A stretch of 64,000 bases of DNA from Candidatus Defluviicoccus seviourii (GTDB taxonomy: Bacteria; Pseudomonadota; Alphaproteobacteria; Rhodospirillales; Defluviicoccaceae): assembly GCA_900609035.2 (NCBI GenBank), contig UXAT02000023.1, positions 62,001 through 126,000 of the forward strand, written 5' to 3'. A program made the position numbers and the translations under genes. The number at the start of each line of letters is the position of its first letter. Within the stretch, counting starts at the first letter, position 1. The notes under the pieces are model-generated. The model had not been told where the DNA came from. It did no database searches and saw only the letters and a program-made list of their open reading frames with translations. This document shows, one piece after another, positions 43,146-52,295 of this stretch.

Positions 43146-44378
43146 TCAGCGCGCTGCGCTGCTACGCACCGCCGCGACCTCGCCGCAATAGACCATCTGC
43201 TTGCGGCCTTCGTCGTAGACCCAGCTCTCGGGCTGGGAACGGCAGTAGCTGACCACCGAGCGCGGACTGGAGACGCTGTTCAGCTCGTGGCCCATCAGCC
43301 GTTGCACGCCGGAAGCAACAGAGCCAACCCAACGCGAGACCATTTCGTCGCCGTTGACCCCCGATGTGCTGCGCGCCATGCCGCCCGCCGTCGCTGCGTT
43401 CGCAGCGGTTCCGCGGTTCGCCGGTTCGCTCTTCGGCCGCGTCGGCGCAGGCCGTGTCTCCTGCTCAAGCCGCGCCAGGAGCCTGCGATCGTTGCCACTG
43501 CCGGCCGGCACGCTCACTCGCGCCTGATAGGTTCCAGCCGCCTTCTTGCTCTGAGCGGTTACAGCGCGACCCGCGGGTTGCGCGTCGCGTCGCGGAGCGG
43601 GCGTGTTGCGCGCGACGACCGGCTTCGAACGCTCGGCTTTCGCGACTTCCTTCGGCGCCTGTGACCGTGCGACAGCAGCCGGCGCCGGGCGCTTCTCGAC
43701 AGCCTTCTGCTCGCGCACGGCCTCCTTGGACGGCTTGCGCGAGGTTGCCGATGATGGGGCGGCTGCGGTTGCGACTTGCGGCTTGCCCTCAACGCGGCGG
43801 ACGTCGGTTGGCCGCTCCTGCGGCTTCTCAACCAGCGCCGCCGGGGGTGGCGCTACGTCTGCATCAGCAGAGGAAGCGGGTGGATCCTTAGCAACAGGAG
43901 GGTCGATCACCGCCGACTGCGCGGCAACGCTGGGCGGGAGCGGAGGCAGCGCCGCTACTGTCACGGGTTCGCGCGCCTGCGGCTCGCTCGCCGTCTCGCT
44001 GGCTTTCTCCTCGCTTGAAGCCTGCTGCGCAGTTGCACCTTCATCCGCGCTTGGCAGTGCGGCAGGACCTTGCGGCTCCACAACACCGTTTCCGAGGAGG
44101 TCGCGCGCGATCGCCCGCCCGCCGCCGCCGAGATTGGCGGCAGCCCCATCGGCGGGCAGGACATCTTCGAACAGCGAGTCGACCTGGGTGCCGGAATAGG
44201 CCGAAGCAAACAGGTCGGCTGAACGGCGATGCTCATCGGCGAGCCCGCCCGCGCTGGCGGAAGCCGCCGACACCGCGACCCGGCGCGCGTCTGCCGTCAA
44301 ATAGTCATCCATGAACAAGAACTTGCCGACAGCAGCCAACAAGAGACCAAAAGCGCTGAACAGAAGGATTCGAAACAT
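43146..44378 (-). CDS. Unrecognised anchored Ala/Pro/Lys-rich protein
   Basis: 410 residues. An N-terminal helix (MFRILLFSAFGLLLAAVGKFLFM) anchors it, then a long low-complexity part with Pro/Ala runs and a basic stretch (about residues 190-320), and a short ordered end, SVVSYCRSQPESWVYDEGRKQMVYCGEVAAV, with two cysteines that could form a disulfide. The frame is open to 44537, but ATG 44378 begins a sensible membrane protein. The layout suggests a periplasm-spanning linker with a small C-terminal domain. I know of no family for it. It converges on pheA with six bases between the stops. Confidence 0.7.
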   Translation of the reverse strand: MFRILLFSAFGLLLAAVGKFLFMDDYLTADARRVAVSAASASAGGLADEHRRSADLFASAYSGTQVDSLFEDVLPADGAAANLGGGGRAIARDLLGNGVVEPQGPAALPSADEGATAQQASSEEKASETASEPQAREPVTVAALPPLPPSVAAQSAVIDPPVAKDPPASSADADVAPPPAALVEKPQERPTDVRRVEGKPQVATAAAPSSATSRKPSKEAVREQKAVEKRPAPAAVARSQAPKEVAKAERSKPVVARNTPAPRRDAQPAGRAVTAQSKKAAGTYQARVSVPAGSGNDRRLLARLEQETRPAPTRPKSEPANRGTAANAATAGGMARSTSGVNGDEMVSRWVGSVASGVQRLMGHELNSVSSPRSVVSYCRSQPESWVYDEGRKQMVYCGEVAAVRSSAAR

Positions 44379-44723
44379 GGTACCCGTGACAGCCAGTGTT
44401 TGCATCAAAAGCCGCGAAAACGCCTTCAGCGATTCGCGCGTTGACTTACCGTGGCACGGACATCGCCAGCTACCCTGGGTGCCGGACCTGGACCAATTCC
44501 CTGCTGGGAGAGTGAAGCGCGGTGAAGTCGAAGTCAACGAACGATTTTACTGGCCATGAGCAAACAGCCCAACTCACTTGGATGGCCAGTCACTTATAGG
44601 CGCGGAGTGAGACTTGAGAACACTTGTCAAGCATAAAATAGCTTGCGCCCCAGGCTCATGCTTCGCTTGCCGAGCGGTCTGAAGCCGTGTAGGCGTGCGG
44701 TTTTCCCGGTTTGCCGGTCACCA
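44379..44723. other. Divergent intergenic region before the TauE-like gene
   Basis: About 345 bases with no supported gene. The stretch 44600-44645 is AT-rich, with an interrupted palindrome CTTGA/TCAAG at 44613-44631 and a TAAAAT box at 44634-44639. These may be operator and -10 for the downstream permease, but the -35 spacing does not fit. Confidence 0.35.
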
Positions 44724-45548
44724 ATGATGGAATCGGACGGAATCACGCTTGCAGCCTTAACGGCGGCGCTGGCAGCCGCCGGCCTGCTTGCCGGTCTGCT
44801 TGCCGGGCTCTTGGGCGTCGGCGGCGGCATCGTCATCGTTCCCGTGCTCTTCTATCTGTTGCCCCTGGTCGGCGTCGATGATTCGGTGAGCATGCACACC
44901 GCTGTCGGCACATCGCTGGCATCGATCGTCGTCACCTCTTTCTATTCGGCGCGCGCGCACTACCGTCGCGGTGTTGTTGATGTCGGGCTACTCAGAACCT
45001 GGGGGCCTTTCATCGGTCTCGGCGCGCTGATCGGCACGGCGGTGGCCGGTGCGGTACAGGGTGCCTTCCTTACCGGCTTTTTCGGCGTATTCGCATTCGC
45101 CGTCGCCGTGCAAATGCTGTTATCGCCGGAAGTAAGCCGCTTTCGCCTCAACCTGCCGGCGGGATGGGCGCGTGCGCTGACCGCGGCCTTGATCGGGGCA
45201 GTCTCAAGCATGCTGGGCATCGGCGGCGGCACCCTGTCGGTGCCGATCCTCTCGGCCTGCGGCTATCCAATGATCCGCGCCGTCGGCACCGCGGCTGCCT
45301 TCGGTGCCGCGATCGCCCTGCCCGGCGCGATCGGCTTTGCGGTGAGCGGCTGGAACGCGCCGTCGTTGCCACCGTTCAGCCTCGGCTACGTCAACCTGTT
45401 GAGCTTTGCCGTGATCGTGCCGATGACGATGACGGCAGCGCCATGGGGGGCACGCCTTGCCCATACCGCAAGCCCACAGGTCCTGAAGCGGGTTTTTGCA
45501 GTCTTTCTACTGCTGACAGCGATGCGCATGCTGGCGCGGCTTTTCTAG
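44724..45548 (+). CDS. TauE/SafE-family permease
   Basis: 274 residues with about eight membrane helices in two related halves: LLAGLLGVGGGIVIVPVLFYLLPLVG with TAVGTSLASIVVTS, and ALIGAVSSMLGIGGGTLSVPILSACGYPM with AVGTAAAFGAAIALPGA. These paired glycine-rich loops define TauE/SafE (DUF81) permeases, which export or import sulfonates, sulfite or sulfoacetate. The substrate cannot be read. The frame opens at TTG 44643, but the double ATG at 44724/44727 is the likely start. Its stop codon TAG (45546-45548) is the edge of the first repeat copy. Confidence 0.88.
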   Translation: MMESDGITLAALTAALAAAGLLAGLLAGLLGVGGGIVIVPVLFYLLPLVGVDDSVSMHTAVGTSLASIVVTSFYSARAHYRRGVVDVGLLRTWGPFIGLGALIGTAVAGAVQGAFLTGFFGVFAFAVAVQMLLSPEVSRFRLNLPAGWARALTAALIGAVSSMLGIGGGTLSVPILSACGYPMIRAVGTAAAFGAAIALPGAIGFAVSGWNAPSLPPFSLGYVNLLSFAVIVPMTMTAAPWGARLAHTASPQVLKRVFAVFLLLTAMRMLARLF

Positions 45549-45661
45549 TGCCTTGGCACAAACGGAGCCTACATCCTGTTTGTGCCGAAAGTGCACGCGA
45601 TTGAATATGTTGTGCAGCGACAACCTTGCTCGGGCGTGAATCGCTCGATTGGGCCGCTGCA
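45545..45661 (+). repeat. 117-bp tandem repeat, copy 1
   Basis: Begins with CTAG, which supplies the stop codon of the upstream permease. It contains an inverted repeat GGCACAAAC (45555-45563) / GTTTGTGCC (45578-45586) with a 14-base loop, followed by about 75 bases of less structured sequence. It differs from copy 2 at nine of 117 positions by my count. Confidence 0.9.
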
Positions 45662-45778
45662 CTAGAGCACTGGCACAAACAGAGCGTACCTCCTGTTTGT
45701 GCCGAAAGTGCACGCGATTGAATATGTTGTGCAGCGACAACCTTGCTCGGGCGTGAATCGCCCGATTGGTTCGCTGCA
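45662..45778 (+). repeat. 117-bp tandem repeat, copy 2
   Basis: Exact abutting second copy beginning CTAGAGC, with the same hairpin (arms 45672-45680 and 45695-45703). The 70 or so bases from the right hairpin arm onward are identical in both copies apart from three changes near the end. The purE start lies 84 bases beyond. No gene is encoded; the open frame across it on the minus strand simply repeats a 39-residue block. Confidence 0.9.
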
Positions 45779-45861
45779 CGAGCGGCGACGCGCAGCGCTT
45801 GTCATCCCCTGGCCCCTCTCGCATAATTCCCTTAACGGACAATGCAAAAGGACCCCCATCG

Positions 45862-46365
<504 letters not shown>

Positions 46366-46374
46366 CGAAACGCC

Positions 46375-47502
46375 ATGCCGATGCAGCTACCGCCGCCCCT
46401 GCCGCCGGGGGCGACTATCGGTATTCTCGGCGGTGGCCAATTGGGCCGGATGCTGGTGCTGGCGGCCGCACGCCTGGGCTACCGCGCCATCGTGTTCTCA
46501 CCCGAAGCCAACGCGCCGGCGGCCCAAGTCACCAACGGCACGATCATCGCCGCCTACGATGATGAGCGGGCACTGGCCCGGTTTGCCGCGGAATCGAACG
46601 TCGTCACCTACGAGTTCGAGAACATTCCGTTTGCAACGGCCGCCGCCGTTGCCGACCGCGCCCTGGTCCGGCCGAGCCCCGAAGTCCTCGCCATCTGCCA
46701 GGATCGCAACCGAGAGAAGGCGTTTCTCGCCCGCGTCGGCGTCCCCGTCACCGCTAACATTCCGATTGCCGATGCGGCGGATCTCGTCGCCGCCGTGGGG
46801 CAGATTGGCCGGCCGGCGGTGCTGAAATCCGCCCGTTTCGGCTACGACGGCAAGGGGCAGGTGCGCATCGACGACACGACCGATCTTGCCGGGGCTTGGG
46901 CGGAACTTCAGTCCGCAGCCGGCACCGGTTCCGGTCCGGCTGGCATTCTCGAAGCGTGGGTCGATTTCGCGCTGGAGATCTCGGTGATCGTCGCCCGCTC
47001 CGTGCACGGCGAGACAAAGGCCTTTGTCCCGGTGCAGAACATCCACGAGCACCACATTCTCAAGCGGACGATCGCCCCGGCGCCCATCGCCGCGCCGGTC
47101 GCTGCCGCTGCCCTGGATCTGGCGCACGCGATTGCGCGCGGCATGGGGCTCATCGGCGTGATGGCGATCGAGATGTTCGTCGGCCACGACGGCCGGCTGC
47201 TGGTCAACGAACTGGCACCACGGCCGCACAACTCCGGTCATTGGACGATCGACGCCTGCCCAACCTCCCAGTTCGAGCAGTGCGTGCGCGCCATCACCGG
47301 CCTGCCGCTTGGATCAACGGCGCCGTTCGCCGATGCGGTGATGGACAACCTCCTTGGCGCCGAGGCCGATGACTGGCTCAGGATTGCCGCCGAGCCGGGG
47401 GCGCGGCTGCACCTCTATGGGAAGGACAGCATACGGCCGGGGCGCAAGATGGGCCACGTCACCCGCCTGACAGCCCGCGGCGCGAGCGAGAACGGCGCAT
47501 GA
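46375..47502 (+). CDS. purK: N5-carboxyaminoimidazole ribonucleotide synthase
   Basis: ATP-grasp enzyme that carboxylates AIR with bicarbonate; 375 residues. N-terminal GATIGILGGGQLGRMLVLAAARLGY, central VLKSARFGYDGKGQ for ATP, and NELAPRPHNSGHWTIDACPTSQFEQ at the active site. ATG 46375 is preceded by AATAACGAAACGCC, a weak site, so translation may be coupled to purE. Its stop overlaps the start of the OmpA-like gene (ATGA at 47499-47502). Confidence 0.95.
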   Translation: MPMQLPPPLPPGATIGILGGGQLGRMLVLAAARLGYRAIVFSPEANAPAAQVTNGTIIAAYDDERALARFAAESNVVTYEFENIPFATAAAVADRALVRPSPEVLAICQDRNREKAFLARVGVPVTANIPIADAADLVAAVGQIGRPAVLKSARFGYDGKGQVRIDDTTDLAGAWAELQSAAGTGSGPAGILEAWVDFALEISVIVARSVHGETKAFVPVQNIHEHHILKRTIAPAPIAAPVAAAALDLAHAIARGMGLIGVMAIEMFVGHDGRLLVNELAPRPHNSGHWTIDACPTSQFEQCVRAITGLPLGSTAPFADAVMDNLLGAEADDWLRIAAEPGARLHLYGKDSIRPGRKMGHVTRLTARGASENGA

Positions 47503-48032
47503 AGCGGCGACGGTCGCTCGCCCGTGCCGCCAGCCTCGCCGCCTTCGCACTGATCGCGGCAGCAACCACCGGCGCGGCAGCGATGGAGCAAACGGCCGAC
47601 TGGCTCGAAGCGCTGCGCAGCGCGCCAGTCGGGGCATGGAACAGCCTGCCGCCCCCGCAGGAGCCGGCGCAACCGGGCGAGGCCGAGCCAAAGCACGCCC
47701 TTGCGATCCTGACCTTCGAGCCCGACTCGGCGGCACTGACCGAGCCAACACGGCGCACGCTCGACGCGCTCGCCGCCGCATTGACGTCGTCCGATCTGTA
47801 CACGACGGCGTTCGAGGTGCAGTGGTACGCCGATGCCAAACGCACCGAGCTCAATACCCATGCGCTGCCGCAGCGCCGCGCAGCAGCGATCTATTCCTAT
47901 CTTCAGGCACAGCACGGCATCACCATGGCGCGCGTCATGCTGCGTGCCGCCTTGCGCAAACCCGCCGCGGCACCGCCGACGCTCCCGACCGAGTCGATCG
48001 TCATCCGCGTCGTCAACCGCGGACCGCTCTAG
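47499..48032 (+). CDS. OmpA-like periplasmic protein, coupled to purK
   Basis: 177 residues. A basic start and hydrophobic stretch (MKRRRSLARAASLAAFALIAAATTGAAA) form a signal peptide. After a proline-rich linker the C-terminal part reads LAILTFEPDSAALTEPTRRTLDALAAAL, then YADAKRTELNTHALPQRRAAAIYSYLQAQHGI, the beta-alpha pattern of the peptidoglycan-binding OmpA/MotB domain. The usual aspartate-arginine diaminopimelate pocket is only partly recognisable. It overlaps purK, an unexpected neighbour. It ends with TAG inside CTCTAGAGC. Confidence 0.72.
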   Translation: MKRRRSLARAASLAAFALIAAATTGAAAMEQTADWLEALRSAPVGAWNSLPPPQEPAQPGEAEPKHALAILTFEPDSAALTEPTRRTLDALAAALTSSDLYTTAFEVQWYADAKRTELNTHALPQRRAAAIYSYLQAQHGITMARVMLRAALRKPAAAPPTLPTESIVIRVVNRGPL

Positions 48033-48115
48033 AGCGCTTCGGCCGACTACAGGGCCGCGGCACCGGGACGCGCGCTCCTTTCGGAGCGCACGGCCCGTTC
48101 AAGACCGCGTCCGTC

Positions 48116-48655
48116 TCACTCAGGCTTGATCGCGATCTTCTTCTCCTTGGTCTCAGCGCCGGGCCGCTTCGGCAGTTCGACCGTCAATACGCCCTTCTTG
48201 AAGGTGGCGGCGATCTTCTCGCCATCAACATCATCGGGCAACGGGAACGAGCGGCGGAACATGCCGTAGCGCCGTTCCGAGATCTGATAGCCGGTGCCCT
48301 TGTCCTCCTTCTCCTCCTTCTTCTCGCCCTTGATCGTCAGAATGTCATCGGCAAGCGTGAGTTCGACATCACTCTCACTGAGACCCGGCAGTTCCGCCGT
48401 CAGCGCGTAGCCGCCTTCCTTCTCGACCAGATCGACCGCAGGCACGCTGCCGCCGAAAAAGCGGCCAGCCCGCAAAGAGTCCGTCGGCAACCCGCGCCAG
48501 CCAAAGGGGAAGCCGCCAATACGACCGACGAAATCGTCGAACAGGCGGTCAACTTCGTCACGGAAGCGGGCGATCGGCTGCCACGCCTCCTCAGCCGAGG
48601 AAAGCCTTGTTTTTGCGCCGGATTTGACTGGGACCTTCTCCGCTTCGTCCACCAT
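48116..48655 (-). CDS. Small heat-shock protein, Hsp20/alpha-crystallin family
   Basis: ATP-independent holdase, 179 residues. The N-terminal arm (RFRDEVDRLFDDFVGRIGGF) precedes the alpha-crystallin domain: VPAVDLVEKEGGYALTAELPGLSESDVELTLADDILTIKGEK, then RRSFPLPDDVDGEKIAATFKKGVLTVELPK. The C-terminal IAIKPE supplies the I-x-I anchor. The frame begins at 48703, but ATG 48655 has GGAGGAGAG four bases ahead. An extended -10 box is found about 35 bases upstream; no sigma32 consensus or ROSE element was seen. Confidence 0.93.
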   Translation of the reverse strand: MVDEAEKVPVKSGAKTRLSSAEEAWQPIARFRDEVDRLFDDFVGRIGGFPFGWRGLPTDSLRAGRFFGGSVPAVDLVEKEGGYALTAELPGLSESDVELTLADDILTIKGEKKEEKEDKGTGYQISERRYGMFRRSFPLPDDVDGEKIAATFKKGVLTVELPKRPGAETKEKKIAIKPE

Positions 48656-48691
48656 CGTGCTCTCCTCCGCACCCGAATTAACATTGAAAAC

Positions 48692-48700
48692 AGTGTAGCA
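48692..48700 (-). promoter_or_regulatory. Extended -10 promoter candidate of the Hsp20 gene
   Basis: TGCTACACT on the minus strand matches the extended -10 form TGn-TAnnnT, placing transcription start roughly 30 bases before the Hsp20 ATG. No -35 match was found. Confidence 0.35.
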
Positions 48701-48884
48701 CATTCAGCCGTTATCTTCTAGAGCTGTCCCTGGAATCCGCGCTTCCCGCCTCAAGCCTCCACCTCTGGCCGTGCGACCGCTGCTTGCCAGCGCGCATCAA
48801 CCCGCGGAAGATGACCCGGCTGGCTGCTGGCGCACACGTGGCCGCCGAGCCGCCGGCAACAACGGCCAAGGGGACAGCGCAGCC

Positions 48885-49802
48885 ATGATCACCCCGCTTC
48901 CGCAACTGCGGGAAACGGTGCAAGCGCGGGCCCGCCACGCGCTTGCCTGCGGCGCGCTGCGGCCGATCGAGACCGAACAGAGGTTCATCGACGACGGCGG
49001 CATCCGCTTCGTCATCCGGATGGTTTCGAGCCTGCGCGAAAAGGCCGAGCGGCAAGCCCAGAACCTTGCGGCGGCGCTGCAGTCGGGGCGCCAGCACAAC
49101 CCCTTTCTGCCTTACGATGAAGACTTGTTCGTCGCCCGGCTGTCGCCAGCGCACGTCTGCCTGCTCAACAAGTTCAACGTTATCGACCACCACCTCCTGA
49201 TCGTCACCAGTGCCTACGAGGATCAAGAGATGCTGCTGACGGAAGGCGACTTCGCGGCGCTCAAGGTCTGCCTCGACGCGCTGGGTGGGCTCGGATTCTA
49301 CAACGGCGGCAGTTGCGCCGGCGCCAGCCAGCCGCATAAGCATTTGCAGCTAATCCCATTGCCGATCGCGGACGAGGGGCCGGCAATCCCGATTGCGCCG
49401 CTGCTCGCCAATACCGGGAACGACGCGCCGACGGCGCTGCCCGGACTGCCCTTTCGGCATGCGTACGCGCGGCTCGGCGCGGAACATGCCGGCACGAGCG
49501 CAACCGGAATAGGGACATGGGCCGCGGCGACGCACGCGGTCTACCGGCAAGCGCTGGCAGCGACTGGCATCGGCGCGGTCGCGTGCGCGGGCGGTGAACG
49601 CCAGGGAGCGCCCTATAATTTCCTGATGACGCACGCGTGGATGCTGATCGTGCCGCGGACGCGCGAGGTGTTCGAAGGGATCTCCGTCAACGCGCTCGGC
49701 TTCGCCGGCTCGCTGTTCGTCCGCGATGCCCGCGAACTCGCGATCCTTGAGCGCGCTGGTCCGATGGCGGCGCTGCGGCAGGTTGGCGTCAGCGACTCCT
49801 GA
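48885..49802 (+). CDS. Ap4A phosphorylase / ATP adenylyltransferase-like protein
   Basis: 305 residues of the HIT-like superfamily. The catalytic motif is GASQPHKHLQLIPLP (H-x-H-x-Q), preceded by LLNKFNVIDHHLLIVT and YNGGSCAGAS; the C-terminal half PYNFLMTHAWMLIVPRTREVFEGISVNALGFAGSLFVR is the ATP-adenylyltransferase C-terminal domain. Such enzymes split diadenosine tetraphosphate with phosphate. The frame is open to 48771, but ATG 48885 has AAGGGG upstream and begins the family text. The stop overlaps the converging CDP-alcohol gene by 14 bases. Confidence 0.87.
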   Translation: MITPLPQLRETVQARARHALACGALRPIETEQRFIDDGGIRFVIRMVSSLREKAERQAQNLAAALQSGRQHNPFLPYDEDLFVARLSPAHVCLLNKFNVIDHHLLIVTSAYEDQEMLLTEGDFAALKVCLDALGGLGFYNGGSCAGASQPHKHLQLIPLPIADEGPAIPIAPLLANTGNDAPTALPGLPFRHAYARLGAEHAGTSATGIGTWAAATHAVYRQALAATGIGAVACAGGERQGAPYNFLMTHAWMLIVPRTREVFEGISVNALGFAGSLFVRDARELAILERAGPMAALRQVGVSDS

Positions 49803-50421
49803 ACGACACCTGCAGCCGGCCGATCATGCTGTGGCCGACCAGGAATTCGATCACCACCGGCAGGCCGCGCACGAGACAAAGAACAACCGAAGCAATCACG
49901 AGGGTCATCGTGACGGCATCGGCCGTTTGTGCCCACTTGTCCCACACTGCAGGCTCGAGAACCGGCCAGGGCTGGCAGAACAGCACCCAGCCGAAGGTGA
50001 GCGCCTTCACTGTGCCGTAGAGGCCGCGCATCAGCCGGCCGCCGACGATAAACTGCCCCCACGGAGACACCATCATGCCGAAGACCGTCGTTCCCGGCTT
50101 GCGGCTGGTGTAGCGGATGGTATCGACGACGGCACCGCGAACGAGAAAGACGATCGCGACCCACAGCGGCACCAGGCCAAGGTCGCCGAGCACAAGCCAC
50201 AACACGTTCTCGACCACGCGATCGGCGACGACGTCAAAGATCGAACCGAAAACCGAGACCTCGCCCAGCCGGCGCGCGACGTAACCGTCGAGACCGTCAA
50301 GCGCGATGATCAGAACCAGAAGTGGCGCGCTGGCAAGCTGGACCGCTGGCGAAGCCCAGTACGCCATTGCAACCAGAAGACAGAGCAGTAACAACCGAAG
50401 CAAGGTGATCAGATTAGCCAT
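49789..50421 (-). CDS. CDP-alcohol phosphatidyltransferase family protein
   Basis: Integral membrane enzyme of 210 residues that transfers a phospho-group from a CDP-alcohol. The full signature D-x2-DG-x2-AR-x8-G-x3-D-x3-D is present in [29 protein letters not shown] (Asp42, Asp45, Gly59, Asp63, Asp67). Which lipid it makes is unclear: the size is near that of PgsA, but similarity is not specific. The frame opens at GTG 50451; ATG 50421 with AGGTG seven bases ahead is the better start. Confidence 0.87.
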   Translation of the reverse strand: MANLITLLRLLLLCLLVAMAYWASPAVQLASAPLLVLIIALDGLDGYVARRLGEVSVFGSIFDVVADRVVENVLWLVLGDLGLVPLWVAIVFLVRGAVVDTIRYTSRKPGTTVFGMMVSPWGQFIVGGRLMRGLYGTVKALTFGWVLFCQPWPVLEPAVWDKWAQTADAVTMTLVIASVVLCLVRGLPVVIEFLVGHSMIGRLQVSFRSR

Positions 50422-50480
50422 CTGTACACCTAGTCCGGAGCCCTCCGTCACGCGAAGGGCCGCCCGCGTCCAACCCTTGC

Positions 50481-50500
50481 CTGCGCTTACACGCGCAGGG
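50481..50500 (+). terminator. Small hairpin upstream of apt
   Basis: CCTGCGC (50481-50487) and GCGCAGG (50494-50500) pair perfectly with a six-base loop, followed by GCTATTCTATTTATT. It lies between the divergent CDP-alcohol gene and apt and might be a terminator, an operator, or chance. Confidence 0.35.
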
Positions 50501-50669
50501 CTATTCTATTTATTATGCCTTCAAGGTTATGACTCTTGTGCCCCACAACGCAACCCCGAAACGCGCCGCAGCGCCGCCGCGCGCCTGCAGGCGGCCGTTG
50601 CTGGAACGCAACGTTGCCGCTAGAGTGCCTTCAAGCCACAACCGCCCCCAGACGAGCCCGGCCAAGCGC

Positions 50670-51185
50670 ATGGACATCAAGGACCATATCCGCAGCATCC
50701 CCGATTTCCCGAAGCCCGGGATCCTGTTCTACGACATCTCGACGCTGCTCGCGCACGCTGACGCCTGGTCGGTCGCGATGGGCCGCTTGGCCAAGGTCGT
50801 GAGCCGGCACGCACCGGATCTGCTCGCCGGCATCGAGTCGCGCGGCTTTCTCGTTGCGGCGCCGCTGGCGCTCAAACTCGGTCTGGGCTTTGTCATGGTA
50901 CGAAAGCGCGGCAAGCTGCCAGGGCCGACAGTCGCCCATACCTATGCGCTCGAATACGGCACCGACATCGTCGAGATTCAGTCTGATGCGGTGGTCGCGG
51001 GCCAGCGGGTCGTCATCCTTGACGATCTCCTGGCGACCGGCGGCACGATGAACGCGGCAATCGAGCTGTTCCGCAAGATGGGGGCGGAGGTCGTCGGCGC
51101 GGCCTGCCTGATCGAGCTCACCTTCTTGAACGGCCGGCAGCGCCTGGACGTGCCCTTCAACGCGCTGGTCGCTTACGACCAGTAA
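50670..51185 (+). CDS. apt: Adenine phosphoribosyltransferase
   Basis: Salvages adenine with PRPP to AMP; 171 residues. The text [36 protein letters not shown] and [16 protein letters not shown] is typical, and the PRPP loop is [20 protein letters not shown] near residue 115. The frame reaches ATG 50529, but ATG 50670 gives [17 protein letters not shown], the family start. Its last 29 bases overlap the end of the converging mutY gene. Confidence 0.95.
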   Translation: MDIKDHIRSIPDFPKPGILFYDISTLLAHADAWSVAMGRLAKVVSRHAPDLLAGIESRGFLVAAPLALKLGLGFVMVRKRGKLPGPTVAHTYALEYGTDIVEIQSDAVVAGQRVVILDDLLATGGTMNAAIELFRKMGAEVVGAACLIELTFLNGRQRLDVPFNALVAYDQ

Positions 51186-52242
51186 CCGGCGCGGCCTGCG
51201 CCAAGCGGACAACCTTTTTCATCACCGAAGGAAGCGCCTGGGCAGCGAAATCGCGCGGGCGTATCCAGACGCCGGCATCAGCGGCCGGAACGCCCACACG
51301 TGCGGCGACAACCGCGAGTTCGAGCGTGAAGTGGGTAAAGGTGTGGCTGACCAAGCCCGGAAGCGGCTGCCAGGAGACGCCGGCTACCGGTGCCAGCGCC
51401 AGGGCTTCGGCAAGCGGCCACGGCTCGGTTCGCCACGGCGTCGACGGCACCTCCATCATGCCGCCGAGCAGTCCCCGCTCCGGCCGGCGGCGCAGCAGCA
51501 CGGCACCGTCGCTGCGAACCAGCCAGAAAGCGACACCGAGGCGGAGCGGCTTGATGGTGGCGGGGGGACGTACGGGAAAGGCCTCCGCTTGGCCCTGCGC
51601 GCGCGCCGCGCATGCCTGGTGCCACGGGCAGGCCGGGCAGCGGGGCTGCCGCGGCGCGCAGACGGTAGCGCCTAAATCCATCAAGGCTTGCGCGAAGTCG
51701 CCCGGCCGCCGTGCCGGCGTCAGCGCTTTGGCCAAGCTCTCGATTCGCTGGCGCGCGCGAGGCAGCGGCTCGTCGAGCGCGTAAAGGCGGGCAATCACCC
51801 TGATGACGTTGCCATCGACCGGCGCCGCCTGCTGCCCGAAGGCGATTGCCGCGATCGCCGCCGCCGTATAGGCGCCGATCCCGGGCAAAGCCCGCAGGTC
51901 ATCTTCCGCCGCCGGAAAGCGGCCCTCATGCTCCGCCACCAAGAGGCGGGCGCACGCATGCAGGTTGCGGGCGCGCGAATAGTAGCCCAAGCCCTGCCAC
52001 GCATGCAGCACCTCGTCCAGATCGGCGGCGGCGAGGTCCTGAAGCCGCGGCCAGCGCGCAAGAAACGCCTGGAAATAGGGTGTAACGGCGGCGACGGTCG
52101 TCTGCTGCAGCATCACCTCGCTGATCCACACCGCGTACGGATCGGCGGCAACGCCGGGCGGCGCCCGCCAGGGCAGCTCGCGCCGTTCGCGGTCGTACCA
52201 GGCAAGCAGGCGGGCGGAAAGGGCGGTTGCGTCAGGTGTCAT
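51157..52242 (-). CDS. mutY: A/G-specific adenine glycosylase
   Basis: Removes adenine mispaired with 8-oxoguanine; 361 residues. Catalytic Glu42 in [11 protein letters not shown], helix-hairpin-helix [15 protein letters not shown], catalytic Asp143 in PVDGNVIRV, and the 4Fe-4S ligands Cys195, 202, 205 and 211 are all present. The C-terminal NUDIX-like 8-oxoG recognition domain begins around residue 240 ([29 protein letters not shown]). It ends within apt and is divergent from the DUF721 gene, whose start is 54 bases away. Confidence 0.95.
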   Translation of the reverse strand: MTPDATALSARLLAWYDRERRELPWRAPPGVAADPYAVWISEVMLQQTTVAAVTPYFQAFLARWPRLQDLAAADLDEVLHAWQGLGYYSRARNLHACARLLVAEHEGRFPAAEDDLRALPGIGAYTAAAIAAIAFGQQAAPVDGNVIRVIARLYALDEPLPRARQRIESLAKALTPARRPGDFAQALMDLGATVCAPRQPRCPACPWHQACAARAQGQAEAFPVRPPATIKPLRLGVAFWLVRSDGAVLLRRRPERGLLGGMMEVPSTPWRTEPWPLAEALALAPVAGVSWQPLPGLVSHTFTHFTLELAVVAARVGVPAADAGVWIRPRDFAAQALPSVMKKVVRLAQAAPVTGRKRPAR

Positions 52243-52295
52243 CGCTGCGGGTTATGGTTGTCGCGGCTTCGCTCCCCCGATAGGATAGGGACGCT

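Noticed and set aside
44613..44639. Promoter pair TTGAGA/TAAAAT before the TauE-like gene
   Set aside because: The spacing is only 14 bases, too short for sigma70.
45545..45778. CRISPR array
   Set aside because: Only two copies, directly abutting with no spacers, each 117 bases long, and no cas gene in the window.
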